Position numbers and translations under genes: made by a program. From Mesonia sp008017825 (GTDB taxonomy: Bacteria; Bacteroidota; Bacteroidia; Flavobacteriales; Flavobacteriaceae): 64,000 nucleotides of DNA. The notes under the pieces were generated by a model that worked only from the letters and a program-made list of their open reading frames with translations, did no database searches and was not told where the DNA came from. The stretch covers positions 62,001-126,000 of the forward strand of contig NZ_VRLS01000086.1 in assembly GCF_008017825.1 (NCBI RefSeq). The letters run 5' to 3'. This document shows positions 15,900 to 25,500 of the stretch, piece by piece (position 1 is the stretch's first letter; each line of letters begins with the position of its first letter).

Positions 15900-17281
15900 A
15901 TGAAACCAAAATCTAAAATACACTTCGAAATTTCTGAACGTAAGATTTTGTTGAGGATTTTTGATGTGCTTCTCGTCTTAGCGGGGCTTTATTTTGTGAG
16001 TTCGGTCTTTGACTTTGCCTATTTTAAAATTAGTACGACCAATTGGGCTTGGTCCATAGTTCTAGCCATTTACTTAACGGTTTTTGCTACTATTTTTGAA
16101 TTGTATAATTTGCAAAAAACGAATGACATTGACAGAGTCTTTAAAAACATTGTCCTCACTACATCGGTAACGGTATTGTTTTACTTACTTACTCCGTTTT
16201 ATACCCCCTCTCTACCCGCTAATCGTTTACAAATCTTATATTTCTTTTTGGCTATCTTAGGTTCGCTATTTATTTGGCGATTGGCATACATTACTTTTAT
16301 TAGTTCTCCAAGATTTTATAAAAATGTTTTGGTAGTCGGAGATTCTTTTGAAATCGATAAAATTGTGTCTAACCTCCAAGCTGCTGATCCGCATTACGTA
16401 GTTGTGGGTTACCTTAATACTTCTAACCATAATCCTTCTAGTTCAATCCCGAAAGTAGAAATAGCAGAACTCCTGCAAGCAGTAAAACACATGCGCATAG
16501 GTGAAATTGTAGTTTCGAGCTCCCTACAAGAAGGAGTAGGAAAAGACTTATATACCAAATTGATGGTATTATTAAAACAAGGTTATCCTATTAAAGAATA
16601 CTTTCACGTGTATGAGGATATTACGAGCAGATTACCAGTAGAACATATGGATAAGGATTTTTATAAATATTTTCCATTCAGTCGAAGCAATCAAAATAAA
16701 CTTTACTTATTCTTTCATCGCTTATTTGATCTTATTTTTTCGGGAATAGGCTTAGGAGTGCTACTTCTTTTTATTCCTCTTGTTTGTTTATTGAATTTGG
16801 CCTGGAATAGAGGCGCTTTATTTTATCGACAAACCCGAGTGGGTAGAGGGGGGAAGAATTTGAAATCATCAAGTTTAGAACGATGGTTAAGGATGCCGAA
16901 AAGCACGGAGCTCAATTTGCCAGTAAAGATGATGCTCGAATTACTGTTTTTGGTAAATTTTTAAGGAAAACTCGTATTGATGAGATTCCACAATTTTTGA
17001 ATGTGATAAGGGGGGAAATGAGTTTTATTGGTCCGCGACCAGAGCGACCGTATTTTGTAAGAGAATTATCAAAATCAATTTCATTTTATGAAATTAGACA
17101 TAGTATAAAACCAGGATTAACAGGATGGGCACAAGTAAGTACGAAGTATGGCGAATGTGAAGAAGATAGCTTGACTAAACTTCAATATGATCTCTACTAC
17201 ATCAAACACCGTGGTATGTTTTTAGATTTAAGAATTATTTTAAAAACAATGAGTACGGTGATTTTCTTTAGAGGACAGTAA
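15900..17281 (+). pseudogene. Initiating sugar-phosphate transferase (WcaJ/PglC-like), frameshifted as read
   Basis: Polyprenyl-phosphate hexose-1-phosphate transferase that would load the first sugar on undecaprenyl phosphate. Frame one (15900-16964) gives four N-terminal membrane segments, a CoA-binding-like fold and the catalytic domain start FFHRLFDLIFSGIGLG and FYRQTRVGRGGKN, then leaves the family. The rest (KFRTMVKDAEKHG, FLRKTRIDEIPQFLNVIRG, MSFIGPRPERPYF, KPGLTGWAQV) continues in the -1 frame from about 16865 to the stop at 17281. One base is missing: adding a T to 16859-16861 gives KNFEIIKFRTM, or adding a G to the G6 tract (16848-16853) gives EEFEIIKFRTM. Every other conserved motif is intact, so this may be a sequencing error, a phase-variable tract, slippage or a recent knockout. 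Confidence 0.85.
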
Positions 17282-17283
17282 AA

Positions 17284-17706
17284 TTAGGGTTTTACCATCG
17301 CATCTACCAACTTACTTACACCCCACCATCGTACGTGATTTCCTTTTCGGGTTTCTATGGCCGCATAAATGGTTGCGATAAATTCAATGGCATTGATACC
17401 TATTATAACTGCCATATATATAAAGTAAGCTGAGTTTGCTTCCGTAAAGGTATAGAAAACTCTGAACGTCCACCAAAAAGCAATAGAGTTAATAGGAAAT
17501 ACAATAAGTTGAGAGATAAGAGCCTGGGTACAGTGCCACCTAATAAAATAACTTTTACGGGTGTGGGCTGTATAAAATATAAAAGTGGCTAATAAGTTAA
17601 GAATAGGTAGTGGTAGTCCTGCCATGATAGCTATTAAGGACATTAGGTAACTGTTGGAAGCTTTTTCGGCTTCATATTCTTTTTCTAAAAAGGATTTAGA
17701 ATTCAT
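17284..17706 (-). CDS. DUF4870-like small membrane protein
   Basis: A 140-residue protein with three hydrophobic segments (around ATFIFYTAHTRKSYF, LISQLIVFPINSIAFWWTF and YFIYMAVIIGINAIEFIATIY). The phrase HTRKSYFIRWHCTQALISQL resembles the 'F-x-R-F-H-A-x-Q-A/S' motif of DUF4870/Tic20-like proteins, whose function is not established. Its ATG overlaps the stop of the DUF2752 gene upstream on the same strand (ATGA), so it is the last gene of a three-gene unit of small membrane proteins. It converges on the sugar transferase gene with only two bases between stops and no evident terminator between them. Confidence 0.7.
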   Translation of the reverse strand: MNSKSFLEKEYEAEKASNSYLMSLIAIMAGLPLPILNLLATFIFYTAHTRKSYFIRWHCTQALISQLIVFPINSIAFWWTFRVFYTFTEANSAYFIYMAVIIGINAIEFIATIYAAIETRKGNHVRWWGVSKLVDAMVKP

Positions 17707-18113
17707 AAATCTTTATATACATTCCATCCCCAATTTAATAAAATGATAGCGATAAGACTTATCATAATTGGTTTTTTTACAATCCATTTTTCAAATAGAA
17801 GGTAAAATTTAAAGAAAGAATTTTTTTTTAAAACCACATCCCTTATGATCCAAAGCGGTAAAATAAATAATCCGGTTACCAATAGAAAACCTAACGGATT
17901 AAAATAAAAGGCTTGAGAAAGATCTCCTTGGAGGATAGCTAACACCGAACGTGTTGATCCGCAAGAAGGACAGGGCAAAGTTGTAGTTGCTTTAAACATA
18001 CAAACTTGCCCTATACTGGAGTTTTGCTTTTCGGAATAGGTTTGATAACCTAACCATGCATAGCCCAACAAACTCAATACGCTGATGAAAGTATAGAGTT
18101 TATTTCGTGTCAT
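17703..18113 (-). CDS. DUF2752 family membrane protein
   Basis: A 136-residue inner-membrane protein. The family signature is seen as LPCPSCGSTRSVLAILQGDL followed by AFYFNPLGFLL: a C-P-x-C-G-x-T-R motif between two hydrophobic segments. DUF2752 proteins are common in Bacteroidota and other bacteria and have no proven function. The N-terminal segment (LYTFISVLSLLGYAWLGY) is a first membrane helix and the C-terminus (ISLIAIILLNWGWNVY) another. It lies three bases after the TM2 gene stop and overlaps the DUF4870-like gene, a combination seen in related genomes. Confidence 0.82.
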   Translation of the reverse strand: MTRNKLYTFISVLSLLGYAWLGYQTYSEKQNSSIGQVCMFKATTTLPCPSCGSTRSVLAILQGDLSQAFYFNPLGFLLVTGLFILPLWIIRDVVLKKNSFFKFYLLFEKWIVKKPIMISLIAIILLNWGWNVYKDL

Positions 18114-18116
18114 TCT

Positions 18117-18455
18117 TTAATATAATACTTGCTGAAGCTTGGCGATGTTTTTGTCTTTAGCAGCTCCCATAATGATAAACCAGTCTACAATTGCCCAAAT
18201 ACCAAATCCGCCACAGGTAAGTAATTTTCCTACTCCCAATCCTGTATCTCCAATCATAAAACGGTCGATTCCTAGACCTCCTGCTAAAAGAGAAACGATA
18301 AGAATAGTAGTTGGGTCTTGAAATTGAAGGGTTTGAATTAGCCCCCATTTAGAGTCGTCTAAAGCCAATAACTGCTCTCTGATTTGTGGGAGGTGATGAC
18401 TTTCAAAATACTTGCTATTGGACATGATAAACATGTCTACTTTTTGTGAATCCAT
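18117..18455 (-). CDS. TM2 domain-containing protein
   Basis: A 112-residue protein with a cytoplasmic N-terminal stretch and a C-terminal TM2 domain of two membrane helices: LIVSLLAGGLGIDRFMIGDT and GFGIWAIVDWFIIMGA joined by a short GKLLTCGG turn. The G-x-D-R-F and D-W-F-x-x-x positions are those of the family. Function is unknown; TM2 proteins are usually part of small membrane operons such as this. It is the first gene of the TM2-DUF2752-DUF4870 unit. The start ATG at 18455 gives a full-length protein; the upstream region has only a weak -7-like element. Confidence 0.82.
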   Translation of the reverse strand: MDSQKVDMFIMSNSKYFESHHLPQIREQLLALDDSKWGLIQTLQFQDPTTILIVSLLAGGLGIDRFMIGDTGLGVGKLLTCGGFGIWAIVDWFIIMGAAKDKNIAKLQQVLY

Positions 18456-18543
18456 GGATTTTTGTTAATTAGAGCTGCAATATTACAGTAATTAATTGAA
18501 TGTATAAAGCGTTTTTTCTAGTGTTAAATGTTTAAGCTTGAAT

Positions 18544-20136
18544 TTATACTTCATTTCTTCTTCGGGTAAATGCGAAAAGGAGTACAAAAATTAAGATAAA
18601 GAGAGAGATTCTAGCGATATAATCTCCGAATAAAACATAAAACGTCATTTTTTTAGAAATAGGCACGTGCGCCAAAATACTTCCTTGTTCTTCATAATCG
18701 AGACGTTTACTTACTTCTCCATTTGGTAAAATAGCCGCCGAAATTCCTGTATTGGCGCTTCTCACTACCGAGCGTCTGGTTTCTATGGCTCTTAATCTTG
18801 CATAGCTAAGGTGTTGTTGATGGCCTTGGGTATTTCCCCACCAAGCATCATTGGTGATAATCCCTAAGACTTCAGCTCCATTTCTCACGTAGCCCGTAAC
18901 ATATTCTCCGTATACAGATTCATAACAAATGATAGGAGCTATTTTGTGATTTTTAAGGGTGCTAAATACCTCTCTATCGTTTTGCGTGGTTTTCATAGCT
19001 ACAGTTCCTCCCAAATCGATCATAGCATCTCCTAGTATAGGTTTTAAAACACTCTGATAAGGAAAGTTTTCTACACCCACCACGAGTTTTGATTTGTGGT
19101 AAATCTGCTCTAGATCATTTGTATTCACCATAAAGGCAGAATTATAATCATTATACCATAATCCTTCTCTAAGGTAATTGGTTTGTTTTTGAACTTGATC
19201 TTGAGAAGTGATTTTTTCAAAAAAGGAAATTCCTCCTAAAAAGCTGGTTTGGGAGTGATTTTTAATAGCGCTCAAACTCATATTCTTCGCAAAAGAATAA
19301 TCCCACTGTGCTAGTTCTGTCCCATCGGCAAAAACAGTTTCGGGAGCTAATACCAAATCTGTATTGGAAGTAATTTTTTCTTGGGTGAGTTGCGTTAATA
19401 AATCACCTATACGTTTATCTGTAGTGTTGTACTTTTCGGTATAAGGATTAATATTGGGTTGTAAGATTAAAGCTTCTAGTTGAGGTTGATCCTCGTAAGT
19501 AAGCGAGTAAAATAAATAGTAAGAAAACGCAATGGGAATGCCTATCATTAAAACTGCTTTAAGGGCAGCTCTTTTAATAATTGCTGTGTCTTTGTATTTA
19601 AGGTATAAAAGAATACTTTTAAAAATACTAAAGTTAAGAATCCACACCCAAAGGCTACCACCAAAAGTTCCTGTAAACTCATACCATTGTATCCACTGGT
19701 AATATTCAGAAAAGGCATTTCCTAAATTAAGCCAAGGCCAAGAAAATTCCCACTGTAAGTGCAAGCTTTCAAAACTAATCCATAAGGTGGTTAAAAATAT
19801 AGCAGAGAGATGAAAAGGAACTTTTTTTGCTAAAAAATGATAAAATAGAAAAACTAAACTCATTAAAAGCGTATTGACGCCTACTGCAAACCACATGCCA
19901 AAAGGGGTGGAGAAGTATAGCCAATAGGTGGTAATGATATTCCAGATAAAGAAACTGAGGTAAGTGTATAAAAAAACTTGAAGGGCTCCTTTCTTTTTTT
20001 CCGCTTGACGGATATCATATTCCAACCATAAAAGAGGAATAAAAGCGACAAACAACAATACAGGAAAACCGTAGGTGGGCCAAGCTAAAGCGAGTAATAT
20101 TCCGCTAAGGCAAGAAGCGATAAGTTTTTTGATCAT
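18544..20136 (-). CDS. lnt: Apolipoprotein N-acyltransferase
   Basis: The inner-membrane enzyme that adds the third acyl chain to the N-terminal cysteine of lipoproteins in the periplasm. Its 530 residues contain N-terminal membrane helices (to about residue 200), a nitrilase-type periplasmic domain and a last C-terminal helix. The catalytic triad is visible: Glu in LVLAPETVFADG, Lys in YHKSKLVVGVENFP and Cys in IICYESVYGEYV. The W-G-N and H-x-x-A-R-L-R-A-I-E-T-R-R stretches are also typical. A -7 element sits at 20154-20161. The lipoproteins elsewhere in this window would be its substrates. Confidence 0.95.
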   Translation of the reverse strand: MIKKLIASCLSGILLALAWPTYGFPVLLFVAFIPLLWLEYDIRQAEKKKGALQVFLYTYLSFFIWNIITTYWLYFSTPFGMWFAVGVNTLLMSLVFLFYHFLAKKVPFHLSAIFLTTLWISFESLHLQWEFSWPWLNLGNAFSEYYQWIQWYEFTGTFGGSLWVWILNFSIFKSILLYLKYKDTAIIKRAALKAVLMIGIPIAFSYYLFYSLTYEDQPQLEALILQPNINPYTEKYNTTDKRIGDLLTQLTQEKITSNTDLVLAPETVFADGTELAQWDYSFAKNMSLSAIKNHSQTSFLGGISFFEKITSQDQVQKQTNYLREGLWYNDYNSAFMVNTNDLEQIYHKSKLVVGVENFPYQSVLKPILGDAMIDLGGTVAMKTTQNDREVFSTLKNHKIAPIICYESVYGEYVTGYVRNGAEVLGIITNDAWWGNTQGHQQHLSYARLRAIETRRSVVRSANTGISAAILPNGEVSKRLDYEEQGSILAHVPISKKMTFYVLFGDYIARISLFILIFVLLFAFTRRRNEV

Positions 20137-20153
20137 GGCATAGAAAATATACC

Positions 20154-20161
20154 CAAAGATA
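20154..20161 (-). promoter_or_regulatory. -7 promoter element for lnt (TATCTTTG)
   Basis: Read on the - strand this is TATCTTTG, a match to the Bacteroidota -7 consensus TAnnTTTG. It ends 17 bases before the lnt ATG, so transcription would start about 10 bases upstream of the gene. Confidence 0.65.
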
Positions 20162-20262
20162 CTATTATCACTTTAAAAAAAAACGAATTTATACATGTTC
20201 TAAGCATGAACTCAACTTGAAGCTTTCGCTGAAATATAACCACATTTAACGCATAGGTTTGA

Positions 20263-21333
20263 TTACCTAAAGATACTCCAGTCTATTTTTAAGGAAAAAA
20301 CATTAGAGTATAAAGCGACACTTTGGTCTCCAATATCGGTAAAGGCATAATCTACGTGAATCCCTTTGTATTTAAATCCTAGTCCGAAACCAGGTTGAAA
20401 ACCTACTTTAGAAGATTGGTCTAGCTGTTCTACATTTTGAAAATTTCCCACACCTCCTCTTAAATATATCATATCTATATAACCCACCTCAAAGCCAAAA
20501 GCAGGGGTTATACTTACTGCAGAAGTAGAGATAATATCGTTGGTTTCTGCAAAGCGCATTTGTAAATCGAGCTCTGTCTTAATATCAAAGTCATAGCGAA
20601 TAGTAAAGGTTTTAGCGACTCCTAATTGTAGTTTGGGTAAAGTAATTTCGGTAGTTTCGGGGAGTTCTTGGTTTTGTCCTTCTACCGCTTCTTGAACAGT
20701 GCTGTATTCTTCTTCATCTATCGTCCATGTATTATAAGTAGTTGTAATGTCTCTCGCCATAGCACCAAACTCCCAACCATTATCACTTTGGTATTGAACG
20801 CCAAGGTCTAAACCAAAGCCCCAAGAATTAGCAAAATCACCAATAATACGTCTAATTACTTTTGCGTTCACACCATACGACATGCCATCTAAGGGTAATT
20901 GTCTCGCATAAGAAAACGTAAAAGCATAATCGGCTGTAGAGAATAAACTTATTCGGTCATAATTAATTTCCCCTTGATCATCTATAAGTTGTGTAGTATT
21001 TAGAATATTATCTACCCCAAATCTAATCACATTTATAGCTACCGCACTGCGATCGTCTAGAGGCATAGCGCCTCCTATATAGTCGTAGTTGGCAATATTG
21101 GCAAAATAACTGGCGTGCATTAAAGCAATTTCATTATCCTCTAAGCGTGTAAGTCCGGCCGGATTCCAATAGCTAGCATTCACATCAGCAGTCGTGGCGG
21201 TTACCGCATTGGCCATCCCAAAAGCCGCAGCATCCACACCAATATTCATAAACTCGTTAGAATATTTTCTAACGCTTTGCGCGGAAGTGGCTAGAGTAAC
21301 TAAAAATATAAGTGGTAGAAGTTGTATTTTCAC
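20263..21333 (-). CDS. PorV/PorQ family outer-membrane protein (T9SS-associated)
   Basis: A 356-residue predicted outer-membrane beta-barrel of the FadL-like PorV/PorQ group, which works with the type IX secretion system to receive or shuttle cargo at the cell surface. A signal peptide (FLVTLATSAQS) precedes SNEFMNIGVDAAAFGMANA and the family hallmark NASYWNPAGLTRLEDNE, then alternating barrel strands end in aromatic residues. It starts at GTG 21333 on this reading; no closer ATG gives a signal peptide. T9SS sorting domains on two proteins in this window fit with a functional system. Which PorV/PorQ paralogue this is cannot be decided. Confidence 0.8.
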   Translation of the reverse strand: MKIQLLPLIFLVTLATSAQSVRKYSNEFMNIGVDAAAFGMANAVTATTADVNASYWNPAGLTRLEDNEIALMHASYFANIANYDYIGGAMPLDDRSAVAINVIRFGVDNILNTTQLIDDQGEINYDRISLFSTADYAFTFSYARQLPLDGMSYGVNAKVIRRIIGDFANSWGFGLDLGVQYQSDNGWEFGAMARDITTTYNTWTIDEEEYSTVQEAVEGQNQELPETTEITLPKLQLGVAKTFTIRYDFDIKTELDLQMRFAETNDIISTSAVSITPAFGFEVGYIDMIYLRGGVGNFQNVEQLDQSSKVGFQPGFGLGFKYKGIHVDYAFTDIGDQSVALYSNVFSLKIDWSIFR

Positions 21334-21431
21334 TTCACAATTTTTTTTGCAAATATCTTATTAATTTATAATATATAAACTTTAATTTACCTTAGTTATT
21401 GTACTTTGTGTTTTACAAAGGCTTTCTTTTG

Positions 21432-21439
21432 TATTTTTG
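21432..21439 (+). promoter_or_regulatory. -7 promoter element for pssA (TATTTTTG); decides the start
   Basis: TATTTTTG matches the -7 consensus TAnnTTTG. Its last three bases form an in-frame TTG at 21437 that would extend the reading frame; since that codon lies inside the promoter, translation must begin at the ATG at 21455. Confidence 0.65.
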
Positions 21440-21454
21440 ATAAAAATTATTGGC

Positions 21455-22195
21455 ATGTTAAAAAAGCAAATTCCTAATCTTATTACGTTATTAAATCTGT
21501 TAAGTGGTAGTATAGCCGTTATTCTAGCTTTACAGAATCAACTTTTAATGGCTACCGTTTTTGTAGGTTTAGGTATTTTCTTTGACTTTTTTGACGGACT
21601 AGCAGCTAGAAGTCTGAACGTACAAAGTGAATTGGGTTTACAACTCGACTCCCTTGCCGATATGGTTACTAGCGGGTTAGTGCCTGGTATAGTTATGTTT
21701 CAACTATTATGCCAAGCCTTAGGAGCCGATGTTCTTGCTCCATTAGCCTGGGGAGCTTCTACTTTTGAAATCAATTTTCCGCTTATTGCTTTATTCGGGC
21801 TGCTAATTACTTTGGGTTCTGCCTACCGATTAGCTAAGTTTAATATTGATGACCGCCAAACGAGTTCGTTTATAGGTTTGCCAACACCTGCCAATGCTAT
21901 ACTCATTTTAAGTTTACCATTAATTCTTCATTTCCACGAAAGTGAAATGGTTACTACTTTTATACTCAACCCTTACTTTCTGATTGGTTTAAGTATTTTG
22001 AGTTGTATTTTGCTGAATGCGGAAGTGGCCTTGTTTGCTCTGAAATTTAAAAACCTATCCCTTAAGGATAATTGGTATAGATATCTTTTTCTACTTATGA
22101 GCTTGGTTGGAATTGTTGCATTTCACTTTATCGCTCTACCTTTTATTATTTTAGGTTATATTCTATTATCTGTTTTGGTCCAGAATAAAGCTTAA
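21455..22195 (+). CDS. pssA: CDP-diacylglycerol--serine O-phosphatidyltransferase
   Basis: A membrane CDP-alcohol phosphatidyltransferase of 246 residues that makes phosphatidylserine, precursor of phosphatidylethanolamine. The catalytic motif D-G-x2-A-R-x8-G-x3-D-x3-D is complete in DGLAARSLNVQSELGLQLDS followed by LAD. About seven hydrophobic helices follow and surround it, and the N-terminal IPNLITLLNLLSGSIAV is the usual first helix of the family. The start ATG at 21455 is chosen because an upstream in-frame TTG falls within the -7 promoter. It is transcribed away from the PorV/PorQ gene. Serine as acceptor alcohol is inferred from overall similarity to Bacteroidota PssA. Confidence 0.88.
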   Translation: MLKKQIPNLITLLNLLSGSIAVILALQNQLLMATVFVGLGIFFDFFDGLAARSLNVQSELGLQLDSLADMVTSGLVPGIVMFQLLCQALGADVLAPLAWGASTFEINFPLIALFGLLITLGSAYRLAKFNIDDRQTSSFIGLPTPANAILILSLPLILHFHESEMVTTFILNPYFLIGLSILSCILLNAEVALFALKFKNLSLKDNWYRYLFLLMSLVGIVAFHFIALPFIILGYILLSVLVQNKA

Positions 22196-22527
22196 AATCT
22201 TTTTAAGTGGTTTGATGAATAGCAAGAATATCCAGAGACTCTTCTCGTATCCTTTTGTTTTTAAATGTGAATTTACCCATATATAGCAAAGTAATGCTTC
22301 GTATTTTAACTCTTGTTCCCAATTTACAGTTATTCTTTTAATTTTTTAAGATAAATGGTGTTAATCATCGACTTATCAACACTTTGCTCGTCTGTGTTTA
22401 TTTAAACGAAAATAAGCACCGTTTAACGAGTTTATTTGTCTAGCCTGTTTTTAAGTACTCTTACACACTAATTTTGCACCCTGAAAAATAATGTTCTACT
22501 GATTATCAGTGTTTAAGAGTTTTTGTT
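22196..22527. other. 332-base intergenic region
   Basis: No gene or RNA recognised. It carries the -7 element of the downstream gene near its right end (22469-22476). The rest is AT-rich sequence with no clear hairpin terminator after pssA. Confidence 0.6.
22469..22476 (+). promoter_or_regulatory. -7 promoter element (TAATTTTG) for the large T9SS cargo gene
   Basis: Matches TAnnTTTG and lies 51 bases before the ATG, implying a 5' leader of about 45 bases, longer than at most genes here. Confidence 0.6.
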
Positions 22528-25500
22528 ATGATCTATGGTATTAGAATTTTAGTAATGTTTTTAGTGTTTACCACGGGAAGTGTAATGTCGCAAAATACAA
22601 CATGGAATGGTGCTCAAAGTAGCGACTGGACACTAGCCAGTAATTGGACTAATGGTGTTCCTACGCCTAACTCAAACGTAAAGATTGGTTATATACACTC
22701 TTCCAATCACCAACCAATTTTATCTTCTCAGGCAGTTATAAAAAAATTGACTTTAGGGAGTAATAACCAAACCTTAGAATTTGATGACCAAGCACAGCTT
22801 CAGGTAAATGGAACCTTGAGCATAGGTAATAGCGGAAAAATTAATTTAGGAGATGGTTCTTTAACTGTGGAGAAAAATTCTACTATTGGAGGAGAGATAG
22901 AAATAGCTAGTGGACATCTTACCTTTTTAAAAGATATGACCTTGAATGGAAATGGAAAGATAGACAATCAGTCTGGAGTCATTACCGTAGGAAGCATAAA
23001 TAACTCTAATGTGAACTTATTACTAGCTGGGAATGGAGAGTTTCAATTAGGATCGGGTGATCTTATATGTTTTGGATCCTTTAAGTTTTCTGGTTCTCAT
23101 ATGTTTTATGGAGATACAGGAACTATAGAATTAAAAGAAGATGCTCAATTTAATGGTGGTGCAGGTTTTTATTTAGGAAATGCTACAATGGTTATTGAGG
23201 AGGATGTAGTATTTACACAAGGGGATAATTTCAAAGCTCAGTATGGAAATATTTCTATTTTAGGAGATGCAGAGTTTAGTGGTGGGGTAGATTTCTATTT
23301 AGATAACTCCAACTTAGATATTTCAGGAAAAACCCAATTTACAGGAGGAGCCTATTTTTATGGAGGAAATGGAACGGTGACTTTTAATGATGACATCTTG
23401 TTTTCTGGAGGTCCAAGTTTTACTCCGCAAGAAAGCTTAACTATTTTAAATGGGAGTTTTTCAATCGATCAGCAAAGTAATAATTCGGTTACTTTTAATG
23501 ATGTAGAGGTAACTAGTGGTTCTAACATAAACTCTAATTTAAACACCACGATGAATGGGTGGTTAGATAATAATGGAAATTATACTCAAAACTCAAATAC
23601 CACTTTGAATGTTGTAGAACAGGTGTATGGTTATCAACAAGTTATTTCAGAAAAGCCTTATGCAATCTCGATGGAATATATAAATGCAAACCAATTTAAA
23701 GTAGTCTTCAATGAAGTTTTAGATGGAAATGTGACCAATGGTTCTTGGATGTATACCTTAAGAAATGGGTTAGATTGGTCCTCTACGATTAATGATCAAT
23801 TAAGCTCGAGCCCTATTTTAAGTCCTAACGGAAAAGAACTTATTTTTACTACTAGCAGTACAATTACTACAAACAGTACAGATATTGTTTGGATGAATAA
23901 TATTTTAGATATCGATGGTGATCATGCTAATTCTCCACATAAGAAAAGATTTACAGAAGAAGACCTAGGCATTAACTATGTTTGGGTTGGAACGACAGAT
24001 GATCAATGGACAACTTCAAGTAACTGGTTGAATATGACTACTGGTTTTCCAAATCCTAACGGAAACATTAATTTAATTTTTGATGATAATGCTATACATG
24101 ATTTAAGACTTCCAGTAAATGTAAAAATTCATAATTACCAAAATAATGGATCGGCTAACTTGGATGTTAATGGAAAAGAATTAAAAATTAGTGGTCAATT
24201 TATCACCAACGGAAGCAATTATATTAAAGCGTCAGATTTAAGTTCCGTTATATACTTTAATGGAGAAGCAGCACAAAACATTCCTGCAAATGTATTTGAG
24301 GGTGATTATATGAGTAATTTGGTAATTGACAATCCAGTTTCTGTAAGTGTAGATACTCCTATTTCGGTTTCAGGAGTGGTAACATTAAAACAAGGTGATT
24401 TTAATACCAATGATCAGCTAACTTTTAAAAGTTTTCAAAGCCATACTGCTGTTTTAGCGCCAATAGAGGGAGGCCAGGTTGTAGGAGAGGTAATTACAGA
24501 GAGATACCTTCCTGCTAAGAGAGCTTTTAGGTTTATTTCTCCTTCGGTAACTTCAACAGGAAGTATAAAAGACAACTGGCAAGAAGGAGTTAATAATACC
24601 ACATTGAGTAGCAATCTAAATCCTTATCCAGGTTATGGAACACATATAACAGGTTCTACTACAGGACAAAACGGCTTCGATGCAACTGCATCAGGTAGCC
24701 CTTCACTTTATACTTTTGATGATTCTACACAAAGTTGGAATGTGGTAAATAATACCAATCAAAATATAGTTGAAGCAGGAAAGGCTTATCGTTTAATGGT
24801 ACGTGGTGATAGAAGTATAAACGTGACGAGTAATGCTGCAGTTCCTACTAACACCGTTATCAGGACTAAAGGTAACTTAGCTCAAGGAGATCTTCAATTT
24901 TCTGGAGATGCTCCAAACGCAGGTTTTATATTCCTAGGAAACCCCTATCAAGCCATTGTAGATATGGAAGAAGTTTTAGCAAATTCTAATAATGTGAATG
25001 GTCAATTTGTATATCTATGGGATCCTACAATTAATGAAAGAGGAGCTTTTGTTACAGTAGATGCTAATTTAAACGCAAATAGTAACTCAGGTTCTACAGC
25101 TACAAAGTATCTGCAACCAGGGCAAGCTGTATTTATAAAAAAAGTAGGAGGAGGAAATAACCCTGCAACGATAAATTTTACTGAAAATAATAAATTATAT
25201 TCTAACGTCACGCAAAGTGTTTATAGACCACAGTTTTCTCATACGGCTTCTATAAAAGTGAATATGCTTAGAGAGGATAGCCAAAGTAACTTAAGTAATT
25301 CTATTGATGGAGTAATTATAAATTTTAATTCCAATTTCGAAAATACAGTCGATGCTGGAGATGCTGCAAAACTTTTCAATTTAGATGAGAATTTAGCTGT
25401 TAAAAATGGAAACGATTTATTGAGTATAGAGAATAAGGAGTTACCAGTTGCTGGAGATGAGCTTCAGCTGGCGAACTACACTTATAGAGGGAAAGATTAT

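Noticed and set aside
21437..21454. TTG start extending pssA by six codons
   Set aside because: The codon is the end of the TATTTTTG promoter element; the ATG at 21455 gives the usual N-terminus.
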